DNA of 64,000 nt from NCBI GenBank assembly GCA_016180645.1, contig JACPAV010000002.1:300628-364627 (forward strand). The letters run 5' to 3'. Position numbers and translations under genes: made by a program. This stretch comes from Nitrospirota bacterium (lineage in GTDB: Bacteria; JACPQY01). The notes beneath the pieces are model-generated. The model was not told where the DNA came from, ran no database searches, and was given only the letters and a program-made list of their open reading frames with translations. Positions 45,168 through 55,191 of the stretch are shown here, in pieces (position 1 is the first letter of the stretch; each line of letters opens with the position of its first letter).

Positions 45168-47348
45168 ATGCTGACTCTCGCCGCTCGCCACGGTCTCGGA
45201 CCGGCCGAATACGAGCGCCTGAGAGAGCTGCTCGGCCGGGAACCGGACGAGATCGAAATGGGCGTCATGGGCGCCATGTGGAGCGAGCATTGCAGCTACA
45301 AAAGCTCCAAGGTACATCTCCGCAAGTTGGCGAGTTCCAGCCCGCGCCTCGTGCAGGGCCCCGGCGAAAATGCAGGCATCGTCGAGCTGATGGACGGCTG
45401 GTGCGCCGCTTTCAAGATCGAGAGCCACAATCATCCCTCGTACATCGAGCCGTTCCAGGGTGCGGCCACCGGCGTGGGCGGAATCATCCGCGACATCCTC
45501 GCCATGGGCGCCCGCCCCATCGCCCTGCTCGACTCCCTCCGCTTCGGCTGGCCCGATCATCCGAAAACGAAATACCTCGTGAACGGAGTCGTCTCCGGCG
45601 TCGGCTCCTACGGAAACTGTGTCGGCGTGCCCACCGTGGGCGGTGAAATCCAGTTCCATCGCTCCTACAATCGGAACAATCTCGTCAATGCGTTCTGCCT
45701 CGGCATCGTCCGGAAGGACCGCATCATTCGCGGACGCGCCGAGGGCATTGGAAATCCTCTGATCTACACAGGCGCAAAGACCGGAAGGGACGGCATCCAC
45801 GGCGCCACGATGGCCTCGGCCGCATTCGGCTCCAAGGATGAGGAGGTCAAGCGGCCCAACGTCCAGATCGCGGATCCGTTCATGGAAAAACTTCTGATCG
45901 AAGCCTGCCTCGAAGCCATCGACAAGGGCCTCGTCCTCGGGATGCAGGACATGGGCGCGGCCGGCATCATCAACTCCACGTCCGAAATGGCGGGGCGCGG
46001 GGGAAACGGAGTGGATCTCCAACTGGAACGCGTGCCTCTCCGGGAGCCGGCGATGAGACCCTACGAAATCGTGCTTTCTGAGTCGCAGGAACGAATGGTC
46101 CTCGTGGTTCCCTCTTCGAGAGCCTCGGAAGCCGTCGAACTGTTCCGCAAGTGGGGTCTGAATACGGAAGTCTTCGGAAATGTCACGGATCACGGCGCCG
46201 TCCGACTGCTCTCCGACGGCCGGGAGGTCGGGCGGATTCCCGTTCACGTGATCGTGGACGGCGCGCCGCAATACACCCGTGCCTTCGAGGCCGACCCGCG
46301 CCCGGCCGCGACCCCCCCCCCGGCGCTCCGCGAGGAACCGGAACGGATCTTCAAGGCGCTGCTGGCCGACCCGAATCTGAAGAGCAAGCGCTGGGTGTGG
46401 GAGAAATACGATTGGAGCGTGGGCACCAACACCGTGTTAGGGCCGGGTTCCGATGCCGCCGTCCTCCGTCTGAAGGGATCGCGGGGGGGGATCGCACTGA
46501 CGGTGGATGCCAACCCGCGGTGGTGCTTCGCCGACCCGAAAAAGGGAACGATCCTGACGCTTCTCGAATCCTTCCGAAATCTTGCCTGCGTGGGAGCGGA
46601 ACCCGTGGGGGTGACCAATTGCCTGAACTTCGGGAACCCGGAGAATCAGCGCGTGATGGGCCAATTCGCCGCCGCCGTGGCCGGTTTGCAAGAGGCCTGC
46701 AAAAACCTTACACTCCCGATTGTGAGTGGAAACGTCAGTTTCTACAACGAAACCGAAGGGGACCAAATCCATCCAACACCCGCTTTGGCTCTCGTTGGGA
46801 CACTCGAAGACGTATCCAAGCCGGTAGGCGCTTCGTTCAGGAAAGATAATCAGATCATCGGGTTGGTTGGAGACTCATTGGGTTCGGCAATGCATCTTGT
46901 TGGTTCAGAAGCCCTCGCATTCCTCGAGGACGCAGAAGGGATTCCTCCTTACGAACCCAGTTTCCAAAAGGAGCAGGCCACCGCTTCGTTTCTCCGCGAG
47001 GCTCTGAACGCAGCGATAGTTTCTTCTGTGCACGACGTATCGGATGGGGGGCTTGCCGTGGCGCTCATGGAATGTTGTCTGGGTGCGGCAAGCATCGGCG
47101 GCATCGGAGCCCGCGTGTCCCTGAAGAACTCAAATCATCCCATTGCCGAATTGTTCGGCGAAGGTCCTCCCCGATTCGTGATCTCGGCGGACGCCGATTC
47201 GGCTGGGCGTCTCCATGAGCTCGCCTCCTCGCACCAGGTCACGTTCTCCGAGATCGGCCGCACGGGCGGCGACGCCCTCGTCCTCGATCCTTTCCTCCGA
47301 ATCCCACTCCGCGCTCTCCGGGAGCAATGGGAGGCCCCGTGGCGTTAG
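45168..47348 (+). CDS. purL: Phosphoribosylformylglycinamidine synthase subunit PurL
   Basis: The small-form PurL is 726 residues and converts FGAR to FGAM using ammonia from PurQ and ATP. The motifs [79 protein letters not shown] and [20 protein letters not shown] are present. The C-terminal half with [19 protein letters not shown] is complete. A Pro-rich stretch near residue 385 is encoded by a C-run (46311-46321). Confidence 0.97.
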   Translation: MLTLAARHGLGPAEYERLRELLGREPDEIEMGVMGAMWSEHCSYKSSKVHLRKLASSSPRLVQGPGENAGIVELMDGWCAAFKIESHNHPSYIEPFQGAATGVGGIIRDILAMGARPIALLDSLRFGWPDHPKTKYLVNGVVSGVGSYGNCVGVPTVGGEIQFHRSYNRNNLVNAFCLGIVRKDRIIRGRAEGIGNPLIYTGAKTGRDGIHGATMASAAFGSKDEEVKRPNVQIADPFMEKLLIEACLEAIDKGLVLGMQDMGAAGIINSTSEMAGRGGNGVDLQLERVPLREPAMRPYEIVLSESQERMVLVVPSSRASEAVELFRKWGLNTEVFGNVTDHGAVRLLSDGREVGRIPVHVIVDGAPQYTRAFEADPRPAATPPPALREEPERIFKALLADPNLKSKRWVWEKYDWSVGTNTVLGPGSDAAVLRLKGSRGGIALTVDANPRWCFADPKKGTILTLLESFRNLACVGAEPVGVTNCLNFGNPENQRVMGQFAAAVAGLQEACKNLTLPIVSGNVSFYNETEGDQIHPTPALALVGTLEDVSKPVGASFRKDNQIIGLVGDSLGSAMHLVGSEALAFLEDAEGIPPYEPSFQKEQATASFLREALNAAIVSSVHDVSDGGLAVALMECCLGAASIGGIGARVSLKNSNHPIAELFGEGPPRFVISADADSAGRLHELASSHQVTFSEIGRTGGDALVLDPFLRIPLRALREQWEAPWR

Positions 47349-48850
47349 AGCTTCGCGAGGGCTGCGGCGTATTCGGCATCTATTCTCACAGCGAGGCCGC
47401 GAACATGACCTACCTCGGCCTGCACGCCCTCCAGCACCGGGGTCAGGAGAGCGCCGGCATCGCCACGGCGGACGGACAGAGAATCATGACCCACCGAGGC
47501 ATGGGCCTCGTGGCGGACATCTTCGATGAAGACACCCTGGCGAAGTTGCACGGACACCACGCCATCGGTCATGTGCGCTATTCGACGGCCGGAAGCAGCG
47601 ACCTCAAGAACGCGCAGCCCCTGCTCGTCACGTCTTCCAAAGGCGCCGTCGCCCTCGCCCACAACGGCAATCTCGTCAATTACGAAATCATCCGCAACGA
47701 ACTGGAAAACCACGGAGCCATCTTTCAATCCTCCACGGACACCGAAGTGATCGCGCATCTGATGGCCATCTCCCAGCAAGAGAAGCTCATCGACCGGATC
47801 ATATCGGCCCTGTCCTACGTCCGGGGGGCCTTCTCGCTCGTGTTTCTGACCGAGAAGGCGCTGATTGCCGCCCGTGACCCGCAGGGATTCCGCCCGCTCG
47901 TCCTGGGAACGCTCGGTGATTCGTATGTCGTCGCCTCCGAAACCTGCGCCTTCGACCTCATCGGCGCGAAATTCGAGCGCGAGATCGAACCCGGCGAAAT
48001 CATCGTGGTGGACGAATGGGGCCTCAACAGCCTCAAGCCCTTCACGCAGCAACAACACGCGAAATGCGTGTTCGAGTTCGTCTACTTTGCGCGACCGGAC
48101 AGCACCATCTTCGGCCGCAATGTCTATGAAGTGCGCAAGGAGCTTGGCCGCCAGCTCGCGCGCGAGGCTCCCGTGCCGGCCGATCTCGTGATGGCCGTGC
48201 CCGATTCCGGTGTGCCCGCCGCCATCGGATTCGCGGAAGAATCCGGGATCCCGTACGAAATAGGAATGATCCGAAATCACTACGTCGGCCGCACCTTCAT
48301 CGAACCCCAGCAGAGCATTCGCAACTTCGGCGTGAAGCTGAAACTCAATCCCATTCCGCACGTTCTCAAGGGAAAGCGTGTGATCGTGGTCGACGATTCG
48401 ATCGTACGGGGCACCACGGGCCGGAAGATCATGAAGATGCTCCGCCACGCCGGCGCGCGGGAAGTCCACGCCCGCATTACCTCTCCGCCCTTCGCCTGGC
48501 CCTGCTATTACGGCATCGACACACCCACCCGGAAAGAGTTGATCGCCGCGGTGCATACCATTGAAGAAATGAACCAGTTCCTGACAAGCGATTCTCTCCG
48601 CTACCTCAGCCTGGACGGTCTGCTGAAAATCGCCGCCAAGAACGATATCGAAGGGTTCTGTCGCGCCTGCTTCTCGGGGCAGTATCCCGTGAAAATTCCC
48701 CAACCCAGCACAGTGGAACAGATCCCGCTTTTCCGGGGCCACGCCAAAACAAACGGCGAATCCCCGGGGGCGAGAGAGGAAAAGCCGCCCGTCCCGGCGG
48801 AAACGCCGGTCGCCAAGGAAAAAGGCACCCGCACGGATTTTGTCTACTGA
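47327..48850 (+). CDS. purF: Amidophosphoribosyltransferase
   Basis: PurF makes phosphoribosylamine, the first purine step. The product is 507 residues. The nucleophile cysteine follows a short propeptide ([12 protein letters not shown]), and [16 protein letters not shown] belongs to the glutaminase. The phosphoribosyltransferase has [20 protein letters not shown]. The C-terminal 35-40 residues are charged and variable. The start overlaps the purL end by 22 nt; a GTG at 47339 is another possible start. Confidence 0.96.
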   Translation: MGGPVALELREGCGVFGIYSHSEAANMTYLGLHALQHRGQESAGIATADGQRIMTHRGMGLVADIFDEDTLAKLHGHHAIGHVRYSTAGSSDLKNAQPLLVTSSKGAVALAHNGNLVNYEIIRNELENHGAIFQSSTDTEVIAHLMAISQQEKLIDRIISALSYVRGAFSLVFLTEKALIAARDPQGFRPLVLGTLGDSYVVASETCAFDLIGAKFEREIEPGEIIVVDEWGLNSLKPFTQQQHAKCVFEFVYFARPDSTIFGRNVYEVRKELGRQLAREAPVPADLVMAVPDSGVPAAIGFAEESGIPYEIGMIRNHYVGRTFIEPQQSIRNFGVKLKLNPIPHVLKGKRVIVVDDSIVRGTTGRKIMKMLRHAGAREVHARITSPPFAWPCYYGIDTPTRKELIAAVHTIEEMNQFLTSDSLRYLSLDGLLKIAAKNDIEGFCRACFSGQYPVKIPQPSTVEQIPLFRGHAKTNGESPGAREEKPPVPAETPVAKEKGTRTDFVY

Positions 48851-48875
48851 GAGCGGGCCCCAAGGTCCACACGTT

Positions 48876-48934
48876 GTAGGGGAGCATCTTCAGATGCTCC
48901 CTCTTGACGGGAGGGTCTGAAGACCCTCCCCTAC
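48876..48934. repeat. Double hairpin between purF and pyrE
   Basis: Two perfect 22-nt hairpins (48880-48901 and 48909-48930) have the form GGGAG-NNN-CT, loop, mirror arm, and the whole is bracketed by GTAGGGG and CCCCTAC. The same layout with different stem bases is before purD. The pyrE ATG lies 10 nt after the element. Confidence 0.75.
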
Positions 48935-48944
48935 GTATCCGGGA

Positions 48945-49508
48945 ATGCGTTCCGAAATCCGACAAGTCTCCCGGCTCCGCACGCTCCTCAAGACAATCGC
49001 CCTTCAGCGCGGACCGTTCGTCCTCTCCTCCGGCAAGACCTCCAGCTACTATTTGGATTGCCGCCGAGTAACGCTCGACCCGGAAGGCGCTTTCCTGATT
49101 GGCAGCCTCCTGTTCAATCGCCTGACACAGGGCCGACCCAAAGTCGCCGGAGTGGGTGGACCGACCATGGGCGCCGATCCGATCGTTTCCGCCATCACCG
49201 TGATCAGTCAACTGAAGAAAAAACCGCTGGGTGGGTTCTACGTACGAAAAGAGCCCAAGAGTCATGGGATGGCTCAATGGGTTGAAAAGTCGGGACGCCT
49301 CCGCGTGGGCGCCAAGGTAGCCATCGTGGAAGACGTGGTCACGAGCGGCGGATCGATCGTGAAAGCCATCGAACGCGCGCGGCTGGATGGCTTCCATGTG
49401 GTCCGGGCCATGGTCGTGGTGGATCGGGAGGAAGGAGGCCGCGAAGCGGTCGAAGCCGCCGGCATTCCCCTGGAAAGCCTGTTCAAGGTGGGCGAGCTGC
49501 TGAAATGA
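48945..49508 (+). CDS. pyrE: Orotate phosphoribosyltransferase
   Basis: It makes OMP from orotate and PRPP in pyrimidine synthesis. The product is 187 residues: GPFVLSSGKTSSYYLDCRRV, GVGGPTMGADPIVSAI, FYVRKEPKSHG and the PRPP loop VAIVEDVVTSGGSIVKAI. Only this pyrimidine gene is present. A short heptamer-like stretch (GTCAGCT, TTCAGCA, TGCAGCC) follows its stop; the 49509-49651 gap holds nothing else. Confidence 0.95.
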   Translation: MRSEIRQVSRLRTLLKTIALQRGPFVLSSGKTSSYYLDCRRVTLDPEGAFLIGSLLFNRLTQGRPKVAGVGGPTMGADPIVSAITVISQLKKKPLGGFYVRKEPKSHGMAQWVEKSGRLRVGAKVAIVEDVVTSGGSIVKAIERARLDGFHVVRAMVVVDREEGGREAVEAAGIPLESLFKVGELLK

Positions 49509-49651
49509 AAGACTGTCAGCTTTCAGCATGCAGCCATCGGCCCCAAGCCAGGAGGGCCTTCCCTTGTTGAATGCCGAAGCGGCCAAGGTGCGCGCCATGA
49601 ACCGGAACAACTGCGCACCATGAGCGGAATACGCAACGATGCGGACATTAG

Positions 49652-51883
49652 TCAAGGAGACAATTTCCTCTGCCCTGCCTTCAACCGTTTTGCAGCGGCA
49701 AGCAACCTCCGTATTTCCACGGAGTCTGGCTGTATTCGTAGGGCTTCCGTGTAATGGTATATGGCTTCTTCACGCCTCCCCTGTTCACCTAGAAGGTTGG
49801 CTAGATTAATGTGTGCCACCACGTCTTCTGGCTTGCTTTGAATGGCCTTCTGGTAATGTTTTACAGCCTCTTCCACGTTCCCGCGCTCGGCCAGGAGATT
49901 TCCCAAGTTATTGTGGGACTCAACATGATCAGGATCGAGTCGGAGCACCTCGGAGTAATGCGCCATGGCCTCGTCAACCTTGCCCTGCGCGAACAAAGCT
50001 ACTCCCAAACTATAGTGGGCGTCCTTGTGATCGGGTCTTATCCGTAGTGCTTTCCTGTAACAAACGATGGCTTCTTCAACCTTGCCCTGCCTGGCCATAG
50101 CAATACCAAGATTAACGTGAGCATTGGCAAAGTTCGGAGCAGTTTCAATGGCCCTCTGGTAATGTTTTACGGCCTCTTCCACGTTCCCGCGCTCGGTCAG
50201 GAGATTTCCCAAGTCATTGTGTGTCTCAACATCTTCAGGATCGAGTCGGAGAATCTCGGAGTAATGCGCCATGGCCTCGTCAACCTTGCCCTGTCGTATG
50301 AGCAGATTCCCTAGCCTGTGATGAGCCTTCCGATAGGTTGGTAAGATGCTTAGAGCGTAAATATAATGAGCGACAGCTTTGTCCGGTGCACCTTGCCTCT
50401 CGGCTGCAACGCCCAAGTTGTAGTGCGTTCTCACACTACTTGGGTCAAGCCGCAGGGACTCGGAGTAATGCGCTATGGCCTCATCAACCTTGCCCTGTCG
50501 CATAAGCGCAGCTCCTAGGCTGTTGTGCGCGGGGCTCGATAGCGGCGCTTTCTTGACCGTATCTTCGAAAAGAGACAGTTCAGAAGCCCACAATCCACTC
50601 CGTTCGAATGTAGCAATCAACAAGGGCAATATGAGTACTCCTAGAAGAAACGGAACCGAAAACGCTTTTGAAAGCTTACAGATCATGGATTGGAGGAGCA
50701 GGACTAATCCTATCGAAGGCAGGTAGATGCGGTGTTCGAACACTAAAGCCAGTTGGGGATGGAACACCTCGACGCCGCTGGCTACCAAGAAAAACAACCA
50801 ACCAAAGGATGCGGAGGGCCAACGCCTTGACAAACACCCCGTTACGACGACACTTGCGAGCAGCAAGACCAATGCTGTTGCCGTAGTGGGCGGATCCCCT
50901 AAAGAAGTAGATAGAGGAAAATCATGCACAACGCTGAGCCTACTTGGTGCGGGAAATAGAAAAAGAGAGATATAGTACCACAGCGCCCTAGCCTCTGTTA
51001 GCCACCTTTCTAGTAAGGTCCACTCCTTGCCCTCAACGGTCGATCCAGTTTCAAGAGACACAACAAGCTGTGTGACTCCGGCCCGGAACTCAGCTGAGGA
51101 AATGAGCAGTAGCACACCCGGTATGAACCAAAGGATAGTCCTACGAAGTGCGGTCTTCACGTCGGTTTTGAGGAGCATGACTTCACTCAAGAACAACACC
51201 GCAGGGAATGACACAGCCAACTCTTTGGTACCCAAGGCGAGAAGGTAGAGAACGCAGGCAAGTGCGAAGAAATGGTGGCACCCGGGTCGAGGCCCAAGCC
51301 TAGCGCGGAGATAACACACCAGGGACCATATGTAGAAGGCCGCGCAGAGGGAAGTCATTCGCTGGACAACATATGCTACAGCCTGGGTTTGGACGGGGTT
51401 GAGGGCCCAGATTAGAGTAAGTACTAGAGGTATACCAAACTTCGATGGAGTGTTGCCATCTTGGTCTACAACATGACGCACAAAGTACAATAGAAGGAAA
51501 AGGCCGATCGAGGCTCCAACATGGATCAGGATGTTGGTTACATGATAGGTAACAGGATTCAACCCTCCAAGGCGGTAATTGAGTACAAATGTGAGATTTG
51601 CAATAGGACGAGGGGCGGCAACCGTAGGGCTGCGTACCATCGCACGCCACAAGGCGCCTGGGCTAATATCATCCAAGTGCAGCGCGTAGTTGTCGACAAT
51701 ATTACCGCTATCATCATAGACAAACGGACCGAACAAGGCAGGCCAATACGCGAGAAAAACAAGAAGTGTAAGAGCTATGATACTGGCGATGGCTTTTCGC
51801 CAAGATCTCAACTCTAGGAGATCAAAACCTCCATCTGCTGTGAGCTGTCCGCCCACGCTTTTCGGAGAAATAGACTCCCCCAA
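49652..51883 (-). CDS. Polytopic membrane protein with C-terminal TPR repeats
   Basis: The product is 743 residues. An N-terminal polytopic half (about residues 30-440, from ALTLLVFLAYWPALFGPFVY; YDDSGNIVDN and PRPIANLTFVLNYRLGGLNP resemble glycosyltransferase-type or TMTC membrane proteins) is followed by about eight TPRs. The repeat unit is like HYSEILRLDPEDVETHNDLG; several repeats are near-identical at DNA level. The start is a TTG. The region is clearly poorer in GC (some lines about 43%) than its surroundings. The lipoprotein gene upstream ends 23 nt before it. Confidence 0.7.
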   Translation of the reverse strand: MGESISPKSVGGQLTADGGFDLLELRSWRKAIASIIALTLLVFLAYWPALFGPFVYDDSGNIVDNYALHLDDISPGALWRAMVRSPTVAAPRPIANLTFVLNYRLGGLNPVTYHVTNILIHVGASIGLFLLLYFVRHVVDQDGNTPSKFGIPLVLTLIWALNPVQTQAVAYVVQRMTSLCAAFYIWSLVCYLRARLGPRPGCHHFFALACVLYLLALGTKELAVSFPAVLFLSEVMLLKTDVKTALRRTILWFIPGVLLLISSAEFRAGVTQLVVSLETGSTVEGKEWTLLERWLTEARALWYYISLFLFPAPSRLSVVHDFPLSTSLGDPPTTATALVLLLASVVVTGCLSRRWPSASFGWLFFLVASGVEVFHPQLALVFEHRIYLPSIGLVLLLQSMICKLSKAFSVPFLLGVLILPLLIATFERSGLWASELSLFEDTVKKAPLSSPAHNSLGAALMRQGKVDEAIAHYSESLRLDPSSVRTHYNLGVAAERQGAPDKAVAHYIYALSILPTYRKAHHRLGNLLIRQGKVDEAMAHYSEILRLDPEDVETHNDLGNLLTERGNVEEAVKHYQRAIETAPNFANAHVNLGIAMARQGKVEEAIVCYRKALRIRPDHKDAHYSLGVALFAQGKVDEAMAHYSEVLRLDPDHVESHNNLGNLLAERGNVEEAVKHYQKAIQSKPEDVVAHINLANLLGEQGRREEAIYHYTEALRIQPDSVEIRRLLAAAKRLKAGQRKLSP

Positions 51884-51906
51884 GTTAGGGCGGACGGAGC
51901 TATAGG

Positions 51907-54432
51907 CTACTTCCCCCGTTCTATCACCTTGATGGTATCTGTCACCGAGAACGTACTGCCAGTAGTAAGTTGGCCCTGAATCTGAATCGTTGCGTCACCC
52001 TCGCCAAAGCCGAGACCTTTAAGAGCGCTGATGAGCGCTTGACGACTGAACTGAACCTTCAAATCTTGTACGCCATTTCCGTTCGCATCAGCCAACTCAA
52101 CAGGCTTGTTGAAAGGAGACAACGCAGCGATTGCCTGACTATTTACGGCATTCAAAGTCAAGGTTGCCACAACAATCTGGGACGAGTCTCCTCCTTGTGT
52201 TACCTCAAGAACAGCAGTGACAGGATTACCCTGGCTCCTAATATTCAGAGTATTCGGATCAATATCCAGAGCCACAACAAGCTGGGAAGGTGGAGGAGGC
52301 ACATTCAGCACAGTTACCTGAACGCTCCCACTGGTCACCCCACCTTGACCATCGGAGACCTGCACCGTAATTGTGATTGTCTGGTCAGCATCAACCTGGG
52401 GAGATGTCCACATCGGATTTTGCAAAGAGGGATTTGAAAAGGTGCCCGCTGGAGCCGACCACAAGAACGACAAGGGATCCCCATCGGGATCGGACGCCTG
52501 TACGGATAGACTGACAGTTCCACCCTCATTGACAGTCGTTGGATCCGCCGAAGGACCAGAGGTGATCACTGGAGGGTTATTGGGAAGAGGACATTCTTGA
52601 ACCTCGGACGAAACTGTATCGGATACAATGGCTGATGTGGGACTCGGACTCACCGTGGTGGCGGTAATTCCAGAAGATGTCGGTTGTGCACCTGCGAGCG
52701 TGTTCGTTACCGTAGCCAAAGTATCGCCGAGTGGAGGGCAGATCGGTACGTTACCGCCAGCGTCGACGTTGAGAACAACGACGCCACTCCCGAAGCCAGA
52801 CACGGCAAAGCCACCCCCGACCGTATGGACGATCTCCGTTGCAAAACCAAACGACACGAGGTTGAAGACCTTCTGCCACTCTGCGTTGCCGGCGGCGTCA
52901 AGCCTCACAACCCAGGCGTCGGTGTCGCCAGCGTCGAATGAATCGGTCCGACCAGCAAACGCAAATCCTCCGCCTACCACGTTGACTATGGAGAACGCCA
53001 CATCCATGCCACTGCCACCATACGCCTTCTGAGACATCACATTCCCTGCCGAGTCAATCCGTAAAACCCAGGCGTCAGAGGAACCGGCCCCGAAGGATCC
53101 AGTGCTACCGGCAACTGCAAACCCACCATCGGATGTCTGCACGATCGACTGCCCAGAATCGCCAGCGGCTCCACCATATGCCTTCTGCCATATTACGTTC
53201 CCAGCTCCATCAAGCCTCACAACCCAGGCGTCACCAATCCCGAAAGATGACGTGGAACCAGCAACCGCGAACCCCCCATCCATGGTCTGAACAATGGATT
53301 GAAAGCCATCCGCGCTCGGTCCGCCAGACGCTCGCTGCCATATGATGTTTCCACTTCCGTCCAACCTCAGAATCCAGCCACGCAAAACACCACCTGGAGC
53401 AAAAGATGTTGCTTCGCCAGCAACCGCAAACCCACCATCCCCCGTTTGAACAATAGACCGGGCGGCATCAAAGGTGCTGCCACCATATGCCTTCTGCCAT
53501 ATTACGTTCCCAGCTCCATCAAGCCTCAACACCCAGAAGTCAGCATTACCTGCGCCAAAGGATTCTGTATGCCCGGCCAAGGCAAACCCACCATCGGATG
53601 TCTGCACGATCGACTGCGCAAAATCGGCAGCGGCTCCACCATATCTTTTCTGCCATATGACGTTGCCTGATGGATCGAGCCTAACCAGCCAGAGATCGTT
53701 TGGACCCGCCACGACACTTGCTTCGCCAGCAACCGCAAATCCTCCATCTCCTGTCTGGACAATAGACCAACCTCGCCCACCAAACAGTTGAGGAGTAAAC
53801 ACTTTCGCGAAGGGGGGATCGTTAATTTGTGTCGTTTCAACCGACTTGATTTCCACGATCGGAAAAAGCAGTAGGCCTTGGCCTTGTCTTTCGACAACCG
53901 ACCTTTTCGCATCAAAATCGAGGGTGATAGAAAGCTGTTCACCCTTTCCCACGCCGTAGGATGTTTCAAAGTCAACGCTAACACGAGTACCGGTAGGTAC
54001 GTCAACAGGTACCCGCTGGCCACCAACGACAGCAGTTGCTGAAGAAACGCCAAACCCAATTCCAATCAACGTGCCCTGTCCGAGACCCACACTGCCAAGT
54101 TTCAGGGTCTGTCCATTTTGCAGAGATAGAAGCTCAACCTGTGTCTCGCCACTTATACGGATCCATTGAGACCCGGTGCCGGATGCACGGAAATGAATCA
54201 AGAGCTCAGAGAGCGTGACTGAAAGAGCTTCCAAATCAGCCGGAGCATCCGTCAATTTGACAACGATGCGCGATTCGCCGGTGAGGTTTTTTCCATCCAC
54301 GATTTCGCCAGGCGTGATTTCGCCGGGCGTATTGCTACCTGAATTCGTACAGCTCAGCCCAAGCAAGCTGAGAACAAGCAGAACATAGGAAGAGAGGGAA
54401 AACCCCTTGGAGATGGAACGCTCACCAGTCAT
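51907..54432 (-). CDS. Large lipoprotein: DUF4382, seven propeller-like repeats and a PKD/Ig-type domain
   Basis: The product is 841 residues with a lipobox (LLGLSC). Residues about 60-200 fit DUF4382 (RIVVKLTDAPADLEALSVTL). Residues about 210-570 hold repeats of 50-55 residues built on SIVQTGDGGFAVAGEAxSF, then DAWVLRLDGAGNVIWQKAYG. A PKD/cadherin-like domain follows (PVITSGPSADPTTVNEGGTV, SDPDGDPLSFLWSAPAG), then a further C-terminal domain. AAGGGGGAT precedes the ATG. It probably works at the outer surface with the TPR membrane protein. Confidence 0.8.
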   Translation of the reverse strand: MTGERSISKGFSLSSYVLLVLSLLGLSCTNSGSNTPGEITPGEIVDGKNLTGESRIVVKLTDAPADLEALSVTLSELLIHFRASGTGSQWIRISGETQVELLSLQNGQTLKLGSVGLGQGTLIGIGFGVSSATAVVGGQRVPVDVPTGTRVSVDFETSYGVGKGEQLSITLDFDAKRSVVERQGQGLLLFPIVEIKSVETTQINDPPFAKVFTPQLFGGRGWSIVQTGDGGFAVAGEASVVAGPNDLWLVRLDPSGNVIWQKRYGGAAADFAQSIVQTSDGGFALAGHTESFGAGNADFWVLRLDGAGNVIWQKAYGGSTFDAARSIVQTGDGGFAVAGEATSFAPGGVLRGWILRLDGSGNIIWQRASGGPSADGFQSIVQTMDGGFAVAGSTSSFGIGDAWVVRLDGAGNVIWQKAYGGAAGDSGQSIVQTSDGGFAVAGSTGSFGAGSSDAWVLRIDSAGNVMSQKAYGGSGMDVAFSIVNVVGGGFAFAGRTDSFDAGDTDAWVVRLDAAGNAEWQKVFNLVSFGFATEIVHTVGGGFAVSGFGSGVVVLNVDAGGNVPICPPLGDTLATVTNTLAGAQPTSSGITATTVSPSPTSAIVSDTVSSEVQECPLPNNPPVITSGPSADPTTVNEGGTVSLSVQASDPDGDPLSFLWSAPAGTFSNPSLQNPMWTSPQVDADQTITITVQVSDGQGGVTSGSVQVTVLNVPPPPSQLVVALDIDPNTLNIRSQGNPVTAVLEVTQGGDSSQIVVATLTLNAVNSQAIAALSPFNKPVELADANGNGVQDLKVQFSRQALISALKGLGFGEGDATIQIQGQLTTGSTFSVTDTIKVIERGK

Positions 54433-55113
54433 GTATCCCCCTTTCGCCTAGAGCAGCTGTGTGACACGTGTTACGATCCGCCCGCGTATGCACAATTACT
54501 GCCCTTTCGTCCACAGTCTTCTCTTTTTTGTACCGAAGTTGGACGCGATCATATGGTTATCTCGTGGAGGAAAGTGGCGGTGCCGACCTCAGAACTGAGG
54601 AGAAGTTTCAGGCCGACGTCTATGGACCCACTGCCAAATCGACGCTTGCATGCCGCGCCAAGGATAACCAGGCTGAGAAGCAAGAGGCTAAACCCATGCC
54701 TGCTAACGAATCGCCCTGCCCTACTCCTGAACCTTTTTCCCAATCGACCTCACTTATCGTATCGTGTCCATCCGTGGGTCGACCAACTCTACCGTTTTTC
54801 TTTCGCTGATACCCGATTACCACGAGGGTGTAGTCTTGTCAAGCAAATTGGGCGCTTCGCGTCGGCACGTGTGCAACTCGCGCCGCCATCTGCCCCGAAG
54901 TTTGCCTCGGATCCGAGATTGCTTCACCCTCGTCCTGCCTGCCCACACCCACGCAGGCGGATCGTACAAACTGCTCGCAATGCCACCTTGTGTTGTCATT
55001 GCGAGGGAAGGTCCTCGACGTTAGTCGAGGGCCCCGTGGCAATCCCGGACGAGTCGTCCGATAAACTCAAATTGTGACAGCAACAAGTAGGCTATCTATG
55101 ATTGTGGGGTCAC
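54433..55113. other. Gene-poor gap with one interspersed repeat
   Basis: No reading frame is convincing. The segment near 54990-55060 (TTGTCATTGCGAGGGAAGG, then a short palindrome GTCCTCGACG/CGTCGAGG-like and GTGGCAATCCC) is of the widespread GTCATTGCGAG type of dispersed repeat. The remainder is unremarkable. Confidence 0.5.
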
Positions 55114-55141
55114 TTGACATTTCGATGCACGGCTCTACTGT
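55114..55141 (+). promoter_or_regulatory. Candidate promoter of the SDR gene
   Basis: A perfect TTGACA (55114-55119) and TACTGT (55136-55141) are 16 nt apart. The ATG is 50 nt downstream with AAAGGA as ribosome binding site. The -10 sequence is the same as that of the dnd promoter. Confidence 0.4.
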
Positions 55142-55191
55142 GGTTTTCACTGGGAAGTCGCGCACAACAGTCACTTGGAAAGGACGCGAAC

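Noticed and set aside
47345-48742. A 465-codon minus-strand open frame opposite purF
   Set aside because: High GC leaves long antisense frames; the purF protein on the other strand is complete and canonical. The same reasoning removes frames opposite dnaK, purL, comEC, the thiolase and the dnd genes.
54468-54809. A 113-codon frame between the lipoprotein and SDR genes
   Set aside because: It has no conserved pattern, no ribosome binding site, and overlaps equally poor frames in other phases.
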